Source: a virus. From it: 46,892 bases of DNA. Under the pieces are notes generated by a model, which was given only the letters and a program-made list of their open reading frames with translations, did not search any database and was not told the origin of the DNA. How positions within the stretch are numbered: the first letter of the stretch is position 1; each line of letters opens with the position of its first letter. Both the position numbers and the translations under genes were made by a program. Below are positions 17,687 to 26,203 of the stretch, piece after piece. The stretch lies in the IMG/VR virus record IMGVR_UViG_3300023174_000262, positions 1-46,892 of that record; one strand, 5' to 3'.

Positions 17687-20600
17687 TTAGACGGGGTATG
17701 TGATTGTTAAACCAGTCATTTCACTGTCGCTGTATTCAGGTAATATAGTCGGAAAATAAGAACCGGCTCTGGCTTCAAATCTAACGGACAATACATTAGT
17801 ACCGCCTCCAACAATACACATCAAATACTCGTCAACACTCTGTGACGACAAAGCAGAACCGTATCTTCCAGCAAGTCTGTATCCACGCGCACTTCCTACT
17901 GCTGTCGCTGCGGCTGTAAACGGAAGAGTTACTGTACTGATGAGTGCTGTTCCAGTACCGGCAAGCCCAAGCGTGGTTTTTGTTATAGTAGGAATCCACA
18001 CAGTAACGGTATTTCCAATTCGGGTATATTTTGCAGTTACGGATTTATCTGCTGTTGCTGGTGCAGTATCCGTAGTTGTTCCCGAGTAAACAATGGTTGA
18101 AGTGTATGTGCCTTCTTCGTAATACTGTAGAGTGTTTGCAGCAGCAGTATTGGCTCCAAAAAGTATTCCGTCTTTTGCACGAACCGATCCGTTTACATCA
18201 AGCAGAGCAGTGGACGGACCAGTTGTTCCGATTCCCACCTTTCCGTTAACTATCGTCATGGGAACACTGTTGATACCCTGTGCATATATAGAAGAAGTAC
18301 CAAAGTTGATGGATGTGCCTGCTCCTTGACCACCGATGAATATTCCCGCAAACGGGTAAGTGTCGTTTGCAGTGGATTTCCAGAAAACACCAGGACCGTA
18401 TATTGGTGAACCTAAACCGTTAAGAACGGATTCAATAACGATTCCAGAATTTGCCAGAGATCCAGTTATTCCACCCATCGTGGTGTACGGATTCGCATAA
18501 ACCGTCAGTAGTCCTTTGGGTGTTGTTGTTCCAATTCCAAGATATCCGTCTGCGGTAATCCTGACCCTTTCAGTTTCACTACCATTCCATGTAGAAAATA
18601 CAAATCCTCCAGTACCACCACTACTATTGTACAGTGTTACACTTGAATTTCCGGTGTAGTGTTTGATTTGCAGATTGCTTGATGGGCCTCCAAGAATGGC
18701 AGATGTACCATTATCAAACCTTTCTGCTCGTAGTGAACCACCGTAAACATGAAGTTTTTCAGATGGCCCAGCGATTCCAATACCCACATTTCCACCCATA
18801 TACACCATATTAGATGTATTCACATAGAATGTATCGGTAGTACTCAACGCAGTTCCAATAGCGGAATTTGTTGCTGATGTGGTTTTCAGAATTAATCCAG
18901 CGCCACCAGTTGTAGAACCAACTTCTAGTGCAGCACGAGGAATATTTGACAATCCTGTTGTGGACTCGTATCCCGCGCTTCCACTCTTTGGTCGTATACC
19001 ATATGAAATAACAGAGTTTCCGCTACTGAACTGGGTTCCAAAAACATTAAGGGTTTCAGGATACGAACTGTTGTTACCGCTACCGCTTTCGTTGTAGCGA
19101 CTAACAATAATGTCTCCACCGTTAGTGGCGGTGCTTCTTCCTCCACGAAGCACACCACGAACATCAAGAGAAGCACCAGCACTTCCAGGAGTTCCTGTAT
19201 ATCCTATTTCTACAGAACCCGGACGGGTGTGTGGGAAACGCATAACAGGAATTCCGCCTGCTGTTCCGTTTCCATCACGAACACCAAACACCAACGGCTC
19301 TGCTGATCCGCAAGACCCAAGATTTGCAATCAGTAGACTTTCAAGAGGTATACTGGCACTCAAGCCACCAACATCCAATTGATCTCCACGATACGAAAAC
19401 AGGTATCCACTAAACTGCGATTCATCGCTGGTTGTGCACATAAAGAGCGGTTTACGAATCTTGCCAGCACCCACAGGGAAACTAGAGTTGAATGGCGTTG
19501 TGATACCTTCAAGACATCCTGTAGTTCCTGCACAATTCGTGTTTAAAAAATACACTGTTCCACTATCAATTTGCCCGTAATATGCGGGCAAACTCAAACC
19601 AGAAAAAAATCCGTCCATCAGCACATCAAAAGATTCATTAATACCTGTTGGATTATTAGGATCTAGATCGTTTGTACGAACAACCATGCCAGCAACTTCT
19701 GCTTCTGCTGAACTGTTTGCCTGTGCTTTAACATAAATTCCATCAGTATATGTTCCAGAAGTAGAACCATAAGCGATGGTAATAGGTCCAGGTTTCCATC
19801 GCACAAAATCACCAACTTGAAACCGATTTAATTGCGGATAACGAACTCCTAATGATGAAGCAGTAACAGTACTAATAGGAGAAGCGAGAATTCCTCCAGT
19901 GAACGGATAAACAATAGCAGAATTGGTTCCTGTTGCAATCAGTACTGCTTTATGAACCTGACCAGTAGCAATTGGATTCGTTGGAGATAATTTACCAGCA
20001 GTAAAAGGACTCAAGTAATACACAGATCCCGGTGTTAAGGACGATCCTGTTTCAAGAACACCAGAAAAATCTCCGTATATTTCTCCGATAAAAGTTAGTT
20101 CAAATGTATTTGAATCAATATATTTGGAAACCAAACCAACAACTTCCGATTTAGAAACAGAATTTGCCTGTGCAGAAGCGTAGTTACTTCCATTCAGATA
20201 TATCGGTTGACCAAAAATAAATCCATGTGATGATTGATTTACTATTTTTTTGTTTACACCATTCGGAATGGATGTGAATGGATACGAACCGTAAGTGGTT
20301 CCGTTAAACACTTCAAGGAATGCAGTAGAGCCGTTTGGATAGGTTCTCAAGAACTGAACGGTTCGGTTACTGGTTGATCCTGCAACACCGCTGTTAGTCA
20401 TGGCAATCTCAAAACCGTGATCGGTTGTGGAGCCGCCTTCAAGACCTAATCGTAATCCGTAAACAGGAAGAATATCGCTATTGTGTGGAATGATTCCGTA
20501 AGTCTGACCACTAATACCAATATGTGCGTTTCCACTCCAAACACCAGTAACTCCTACAGTATTTGAAGGATTCCACAACCACGAAGCAGTGTTTCCACTG

Positions 20601-21049
20601 CCACGCTTGATTAGCAGACCACCACCACCAGCCGTGCTAATATTTGCATCACTAGCGGCAGCAGTATCACCAAGAATCAGATTGTAGTCGTCAATAGTTA
20701 CAATGTTGGCGTTTACAGTAAAAGTACTGGCATTGAATGTAACATCACCATTGAATGTTACTCCACTTTGAAACACTACGGCATCATTAAAACTAACGCC
20801 TGCACCAAAACCAACACCGTAATTAAAGGTGACTCCTTTGTTTATATTGTCTGCCAATTCAGCAGATAGAGTTCCACCAGTACTCACAGACATGCTGATA
20901 GAAGAAGAACTCACACCATCGTAGACTTTTACTTTATTGAGTTTGTAGATACCAGTGTTAGTGGTATCACGCCACAGGTTAAAAGTATCCCCCAACTGTA
21001 CTTCAGGGATTTGGAAAGTGTTCAGGTCTGGTCCTGTGCTTCCTGGCAT
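17687..21049 (-). CDS. Large tail fibre protein with GxVGIGTxxP repeats
   Basis: This 1120-aa protein has a beta-repeat shaft near residues 70-125 with VTFN-type strands. Two copies of the KAQANS...EVVG...KPL module follow (about 270-385 and 408-555), then fibre repeats GNVGIGIAGPSEKLHVYG, GYLGIGTTTPKGLLTVY and GKVGIGTTGPSTALLDVNG. A C-terminal jelly-roll-like domain begins at TYTSTIVYSGTTTD with AKYTRIGNTVTVWIP. The order (shaft, modules, repeats, tip) is that of a trimeric tail fibre. It lies directly after a 59-aa coiled-coil ORF and before the collar-domain fibre, so these proteins probably assemble together at the baseplate edge. The receptor is unknown. Confidence 0.85.
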   Translation of the reverse strand: MPGSTGPDLNTFQIPEVQLGDTFNLWRDTTNTGIYKLNKVKVYDGVSSSSISMSVSTGGTLSAELADNINKGVTFNYGVGFGAGVSFNDAVVFQSGVTFNGDVTFNASTFTVNANIVTIDDYNLILGDTAAASDANISTAGGGGLLIKRGSGNTASWLWNPSNTVGVTGVWSGNAHIGISGQTYGIIPHNSDILPVYGLRLGLEGGSTTDHGFEIAMTNSGVAGSTSNRTVQFLRTYPNGSTAFLEVFNGTTYGSYPFTSIPNGVNKKIVNQSSHGFIFGQPIYLNGSNYASAQANSVSKSEVVGLVSKYIDSNTFELTFIGEIYGDFSGVLETGSSLTPGSVYYLSPFTAGKLSPTNPIATGQVHKAVLIATGTNSAIVYPFTGGILASPISTVTASSLGVRYPQLNRFQVGDFVRWKPGPITIAYGSTSGTYTDGIYVKAQANSSAEAEVAGMVVRTNDLDPNNPTGINESFDVLMDGFFSGLSLPAYYGQIDSGTVYFLNTNCAGTTGCLEGITTPFNSSFPVGAGKIRKPLFMCTTSDESQFSGYLFSYRGDQLDVGGLSASIPLESLLIANLGSCGSAEPLVFGVRDGNGTAGGIPVMRFPHTRPGSVEIGYTGTPGSAGASLDVRGVLRGGRSTATNGGDIIVSRYNESGSGNNSSYPETLNVFGTQFSSGNSVISYGIRPKSGSAGYESTTGLSNIPRAALEVGSTTGGAGLILKTTSATNSAIGTALSTTDTFYVNTSNMVYMGGNVGIGIAGPSEKLHVYGGSLRAERFDNGTSAILGGPSSNLQIKHYTGNSSVTLYNSSGGTGGFVFSTWNGSETERVRITADGYLGIGTTTPKGLLTVYANPYTTMGGITGSLANSGIVIESVLNGLGSPIYGPGVFWKSTANDTYPFAGIFIGGQGAGTSINFGTSSIYAQGINSVPMTIVNGKVGIGTTGPSTALLDVNGSVRAKDGILFGANTAAANTLQYYEEGTYTSTIVYSGTTTDTAPATADKSVTAKYTRIGNTVTVWIPTITKTTLGLAGTGTALISTVTLPFTAAATAVGSARGYRLAGRYGSALSSQSVDEYLMCIVGGGTNVLSVRFEARAGSYFPTILPEYSDSEMTGLTITYPV

Positions 21050-21052
21050 GGG

Positions 21053-21232
21053 TTACGCTCTCTCTTGCTGGTTCTTAATCATTTCCTCTATCAACTCACG
21101 CAACTTATGTATTTCAGATTCCATATGGTGTAAACGCTCTTCGTTTCTAATTTCTTCGTTTCTGCGACTAATCAAAGACGAGTCTTTTAAAAATACTGCT
21201 CTGGTTTTAGTGTCACGAATGTACCTGTGCAT
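21053..21232 (-). CDS. Small 59-aa coiled-coil protein
   Basis: A 59-codon frame fits exactly between the DUF4815-type protein and the 1120-aa fibre. Its ATG overlaps the upstream stop by one base (TGATG), and the next ATG follows 3 bases after its TAA. The product starts MHRYIRDTKTRAVFLKDSSL and continues as a charged helix rich in Glu and Arg (EEIRNEERLHHMESEIHKLR), probably a coiled coil. Small proteins beginning YxRDxKTxAV are familiar beside structural genes in marine T4-like phages, but no function is known to me. A role as a fibre-attachment or chaperone-like helix is conceivable. Exact fit and coupling argue for a real gene. Confidence 0.7.
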   Translation of the reverse strand: MHRYIRDTKTRAVFLKDSSLISRRNEEIRNEERLHHMESEIHKLRELIEEMIKNQQERA

Positions 21233-24200
21233 CAGCGATAACTCACAACTTGTAGATTACGGATAGCAGGAGTGTTTCTATACGCAGATGTAGACGGTGC
21301 TAGCAACTGCATCTTTATCTGATACGCTCTAATATTTGAAGCAGTTCCAATCCATCTTGCTGAACGGAAATCCAACTCGGTCGAACTTATGAATGTGTTT
21401 TTAGCGGTCATGGTTATCCACGGTTGGTCAAAAAGATCAGCCTCTCCGTTGGTGCTGTATCTGTAAGAAGCAATCACACTAGAACCTGTAGGAATACACG
21501 CCTCTGAAATCACAACCAATCCATTTGAAATATTTTCTTCAGGCAAAACTACTGCCTTAGTGATATAACTGCTAGTCGGTGAATCTGTAGTCGGAGCCGA
21601 TTGGATTACCATCTTCGCTGCTATGCCAAAAACAGCACCCATGTCCACAACTGGAGAAACTGCCGAATCCAAACCTCTTCTCATGGTGTATTGTATTGTT
21701 GTGCTATTTCCTGTTGTTATTGGAGTATTGGGCCATAAATTTTGATTATTCTGTATAGTTTTTCCGTCCAATATTCTAGAAATGGAACAGGTAGTTGGTG
21801 CAATTTCAGGGGTATAAATTTTTGCTACTTGTGCTCCACCCCACCCATTGACAGGATACGAGAATGTTCCTGATGAGTTTACTGCAAAGTTGCACCGTTC
21901 TATGGCAAAACAAATATCTGTTACATTGTCTTGAACTGCTGATCCAATAGTTTGAGGAACATAAAGGTTGCCAAGCAGAGACGATCCACCTGCTCTTCCG
22001 CCTGTGGAAACAGCCAATCCATTATCAGCAGCATACAATTGGTAATCAGAACTGTTTGTGATTACTGTTATTGCATACTCTCCCGGTTCAAGGTATATTG
22101 GAGACGAAAAACTAAACTTGGTTGGCAAAGGGAGACTGCTTGCGTTTCGTCCAACCGTAACCCCCGATGGTGTTTTTACAACCGTGGAGAACGGAATAAC
22201 CACAGACGGGGACGGATAGCCATTAACCGTTGGTCGTAGTTGAACCGCAACAGGAAGTGTTGCAGATTTTGCTGAAAAATACAGACTTACACTCTTTACA
22301 AATATTCCATTAGGATTAGTCTTTTTGTCAACTAGGAATGTCTGTGCAAGAGGGTCAATCCATTGCAGATTTTCAACAGTATCTACTAGCGAATCGTAAG
22401 AAACATCTCGGTTGAATGGATCTTTGATGACTCCTTCGCTGGTTACTGTCTGGCGGCGGAAATGAGGAGGTCTAGTAGAATACGAACCAGAATCTCTCTG
22501 CAAGAACGATCCACCGCAGTAATAAACTGTTTCTGCTGCCGTGCTTGCATTTTGTGGATCAATATTATCAGAAATGCGAACGAGTTTTTCACCTGCCAAG
22601 AAAGTGTTTGGTGGTATGGTAAAGGTAATAGAAACCGAACCGTTAGAATCAGTGGTTGCAGTATTTCCTATTGCCACCCCATCAAAATAAAGATAAACAG
22701 TAGTAGCAGGTTTCAATCCATATGCAGAAACCGTAAGTGTAGTAGTTGGGATGAAAGGAATTACGGTTTTATCAATAACTCGGGTTCCAACTCTGGTCTT
22801 TATGTGATTTCGCAACTGCTTGGAAGCCACAAAAGACTGTAATTGTTCGTCGTCTGGAACTTGGTTGCGATCCACTCCTATCTGTGGATTACCGCTGTTA
22901 ACACTTGGAACTAAAGAAGACGAAGAAGTTCTTGGAGCCTGTAAAAGTTTCTTTTGGTAGATATCTGATTCTTCTTCTTTATCTTCAATACCAGACCACA
23001 TACTCTCCCAATCGTTCCACTGTGTGCCAAAACCTTCTTGTGCATTAGCATTAGACGCAAGCCAATTATCATTCTCGGACAAAGTATTAGTTTTGACTAT
23101 TGGGCGGTATCCTCTATCCCATTGAGTCTCTATTGGTTTGGTAATAAAAGCAAAACCAAGCCAGTTTTTGGTACTGGTCGGATTAGGCTTAATCTTCTTT
23201 GTATAGCCAGCATTAGCCAAATATGTTATGCCGCTATAGTTCAGCGTCCATATTCCATCAGGCGAAACTGTGGTTCCGCTTGGTGTTGGTGTTCCGAGAG
23301 ACAAAGGAAGATGTGTAAAGAATGGGCGCAATTCTCCGTTTTCGTAGTCAACAGAACATATATGTTCGCTAGAAACCACATCACCACCACCATGACCAAA
23401 GAATGTATCACTATAAATGGAAGTCTTTATGGGTTCAGTTGTTGTGTTTAAAATAGGAGCAAGTGCCTTTGCTTCTATTTGAGATTCAGAATAAGACAGT
23501 TTAGCAAAGGTTTCAACTTCGTCTACTCGTTTTTCTATTTTTCCAATGTCTGCCATAGTGTATCGCTTGTTATCAAACGGAGTCACCAACACATCTCGTG
23601 TATTGTGTGTATACGCAGGAACAGTCATAGTATAAAGAGTTAGAGCATTTTCTGAATCTGGTGGAGCAATAGGAGCAAGATCAGGCTCTCCATTCTCAAT
23701 AGTAAATATTGCAGAGTTGTCTGTTGGATCTACAGACAGTTTAATCTTGTCAATTCTCGGCAGATAATTGTTATATGAAGCGTAAGTGTATTCACCACTA
23801 AACTGCGAATCACCATATGGTTTAGCGATTGCTGATGGATTCAATGGGCCAGAATGACGGAAATCAATACAGTTAGCAAGAGACACAGTTTTACCCGTTC
23901 TCTTACTCGTATAAAGAGGAATGCTTCCGTATTCAGGATATGAATTTGAACCAACAAACGGAGCAAAACTATAGCCACCGTGTGAATAATATTTGTAATT
24001 TACTTTTATACCATTCGTTGGGAATACAGTATATAAACTAGCCTTTGATGGTTTTAGATATAAACGAGAATAATCGTAGTGTGTATCTTTCTGTCCGTCG
24101 TCAAACTCCCAATCACTTGCTATATTTACACCATCAGAAACTCGTGTAACAGCATCAATCGAATACACATCCCAGTTAGCAAGACGAACATATTTACGCC

Positions 24201-26193
24201 CATCGTAATCTGTTTGAAGTGTGGTAAATGTCTCTCCAGTAACAACAGTACTTGTTTTTGTTCTGATGTTTGAATTTGAAGGTGTAAAGGTGTTTATTGT
24301 ATAGACATACGGACAAATCACACGAACATCACCCGATGTGTATCCGGGTGCTACATTGTTATTTGGAACAGTTAGGGAGAAAGAATATTTGTCTATGCTG
24401 GATAGGACCACACCAGTTCCAACTCTGTTTGACGGAGAATACACTACTCCATTTTTTACAAGTTGTATGTGCTTTATGATATCAGCACTGGTGGTGTTGG
24501 ACAAGTAGTTCTTGAACGCAAACTCACCAGCCGATAGAGTTCCGGGTATGGTATCAGCAAACAAAGAACTGGTTACAGTATATGTCGTATTGTTGTTTGT
24601 TGCGTTCCAAGAAATATTTGCAGCAGGAAGAACTCCACTTACAGCCTTTCCAGTAAACGAAAGGGATGTAAAATCTTTAATAGCATATCCAGGTTTTATC
24701 TCGTAAACCAAAGAAATATCAGATGATTTTTGCGGTGCTTGGAAAGTTGTTCCCGTTAGTGGGGTAAACACCGTCAAAGTAAAACCAGTAGAGTGTTCTT
24801 TTATGACTCCACTGCTAGCACCTGCTATGATAGATCCGGCAGAAATTCCATAAAGATACAAGTTATATTTGTTGCTGGTTACACCAGTCGTATCAACAAA
24901 TCCTGTTCCGATTAGCCCGTGGACTCTTGCTTCTCCAACGATAACACCTGTGTTATTTCTAAACTGAACCGATGCAGACCCATTTGAAATTATGGGCAAT
25001 TTAGAAGAAAGAGTTGTTCCGTAGTTAGCAAAATCAAGAGAAATGCCGATATAGTTGCCAACAGTTTGTGAATAGGTTCCGATATACACCTCATTAGGTG
25101 TTGTTCTTGCTTTTGGCACAATCAGCGTTTGCGGATATACCGTTTCTATTTCATGCCCGTAAACATATGCTTTTCCGGGAGAAAGAGTAACATTCAAATC
25201 GGATGGTACTGTTGAAGGAGAAATACTAATCTCAAATGGCTTAGCAATATAAGAACCAGACTCATCGTATGTTCTGGCTGCTAGAGTTTTTTCTATTTCC
25301 CCGTAAGTGATACGCTCAGATTTCTTTGTGATCTTTCCGCTTTCAAATCGTAACAGTTCTATAAAATTATCTGGAGTATCATCTACTGTTTCGGTTTGTG
25401 CCAGTGTAAGAGAAACACTGTAACGGTCAGCACCGGGTGCATTGTAGTTGTACGAACCTATTGCCGGATCCCTTAAAGTAGGATCTTCATTCTCTGTAAC
25501 AGAATCACCGCTAATAGTAAATCCTATTTTTGTGCTCAACAGATCAAATTTTGTATTTTCTGTAAACGAAAGATCACGATGCCCATCAACGATTCTATAT
25601 GGAGAATAATATTGTTCTGTATTTTGAACAAAAAATCCATTGATATAAAAAATACCCGGAGAGATATAAACCAACTTGCAAGAACCATATGTCCAAAGTT
25701 CAGAACCAGTCGTGAGCGAATATGGAGTGGTTGGATTATCCACAGTAGTAATATACACGGTAGTGTTTGATATAAAAGAAGAACCCGCCTCAAAATCAAC
25801 GATCAATATCAAGTATCCATCTGTCGCGGTATCTGGTTTTATGTAATGAGAAATTGTTCCATAAACCGTTGAATTAGATAGTGCATTATCTATTTTAGCA
25901 CCCACAACAAAAGAATAATCCACTATACCTTCAAATGCAGTTCCCGTCCCCACTTTTACCATAACAAATGCAGTATTTCTTACACCAATAGCACCACCAA
26001 CAATACGAGAACCATCTTTAAACAGATGATCTCCTATTTTTGAAACTTGATCCTGTAGTATGGACTGTGCGGTGGTTAGTTCTCTTGCCTGAACTGCATA
26101 TCCGGGCTTAAACAGAACACGCAAAAATGCTTTTTCAGGATCAAAATCGTCGTAGTATGGAGATGTATTGAAAATGCTTGGATCGTAAGCCAT
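21232..26193 (-). CDS. DUF4815-type baseplate/fibre-network protein (gp10 position)
   Basis: This is the longest gene here (1653 aa). The N-terminus YYDDFDPEKAFLRVLFKPGY followed by AVQARELTTAQSILQDQVSK is the DUF4815 signature found in large virion proteins of T4-like phages of aquatic bacteria. An Ig-like segment occurs near LTVSAYGLKPATTVYLYFDG. A second conserved region begins DPLAQTFLVDKKTNPNGIFV and includes RPTVNGYPSPSVVIPFS. The C-terminus ends in beta strands (AYQIKMQLLAPSTSAYRNTP). It lies after gp8, where T4 encodes gp9-gp12. It is probably the baseplate-edge protein that anchors fibres, an inference from position. AGAGGAAAAT precedes the ATG. Confidence 0.82.
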   Translation of the reverse strand: MAYDPSIFNTSPYYDDFDPEKAFLRVLFKPGYAVQARELTTAQSILQDQVSKIGDHLFKDGSRIVGGAIGVRNTAFVMVKVGTGTAFEGIVDYSFVVGAKIDNALSNSTVYGTISHYIKPDTATDGYLILIVDFEAGSSFISNTTVYITTVDNPTTPYSLTTGSELWTYGSCKLVYISPGIFYINGFFVQNTEQYYSPYRIVDGHRDLSFTENTKFDLLSTKIGFTISGDSVTENEDPTLRDPAIGSYNYNAPGADRYSVSLTLAQTETVDDTPDNFIELLRFESGKITKKSERITYGEIEKTLAARTYDESGSYIAKPFEISISPSTVPSDLNVTLSPGKAYVYGHEIETVYPQTLIVPKARTTPNEVYIGTYSQTVGNYIGISLDFANYGTTLSSKLPIISNGSASVQFRNNTGVIVGEARVHGLIGTGFVDTTGVTSNKYNLYLYGISAGSIIAGASSGVIKEHSTGFTLTVFTPLTGTTFQAPQKSSDISLVYEIKPGYAIKDFTSLSFTGKAVSGVLPAANISWNATNNNTTYTVTSSLFADTIPGTLSAGEFAFKNYLSNTTSADIIKHIQLVKNGVVYSPSNRVGTGVVLSSIDKYSFSLTVPNNNVAPGYTSGDVRVICPYVYTINTFTPSNSNIRTKTSTVVTGETFTTLQTDYDGRKYVRLANWDVYSIDAVTRVSDGVNIASDWEFDDGQKDTHYDYSRLYLKPSKASLYTVFPTNGIKVNYKYYSHGGYSFAPFVGSNSYPEYGSIPLYTSKRTGKTVSLANCIDFRHSGPLNPSAIAKPYGDSQFSGEYTYASYNNYLPRIDKIKLSVDPTDNSAIFTIENGEPDLAPIAPPDSENALTLYTMTVPAYTHNTRDVLVTPFDNKRYTMADIGKIEKRVDEVETFAKLSYSESQIEAKALAPILNTTTEPIKTSIYSDTFFGHGGGDVVSSEHICSVDYENGELRPFFTHLPLSLGTPTPSGTTVSPDGIWTLNYSGITYLANAGYTKKIKPNPTSTKNWLGFAFITKPIETQWDRGYRPIVKTNTLSENDNWLASNANAQEGFGTQWNDWESMWSGIEDKEEESDIYQKKLLQAPRTSSSSLVPSVNSGNPQIGVDRNQVPDDEQLQSFVASKQLRNHIKTRVGTRVIDKTVIPFIPTTTLTVSAYGLKPATTVYLYFDGVAIGNTATTDSNGSVSITFTIPPNTFLAGEKLVRISDNIDPQNASTAAETVYYCGGSFLQRDSGSYSTRPPHFRRQTVTSEGVIKDPFNRDVSYDSLVDTVENLQWIDPLAQTFLVDKKTNPNGIFVKSVSLYFSAKSATLPVAVQLRPTVNGYPSPSVVIPFSTVVKTPSGVTVGRNASSLPLPTKFSFSSPIYLEPGEYAITVITNSSDYQLYAADNGLAVSTGGRAGGSSLLGNLYVPQTIGSAVQDNVTDICFAIERCNFAVNSSGTFSYPVNGWGGAQVAKIYTPEIAPTTCSISRILDGKTIQNNQNLWPNTPITTGNSTTIQYTMRRGLDSAVSPVVDMGAVFGIAAKMVIQSAPTTDSPTSSYITKAVVLPEENISNGLVVISEACIPTGSSVIASYRYSTNGEADLFDQPWITMTAKNTFISSTELDFRSARWIGTASNIRAYQIKMQLLAPSTSAYRNTPAIRNLQVVSYR

Positions 26194-26203
26194 ATTTTCC
26201 TCT

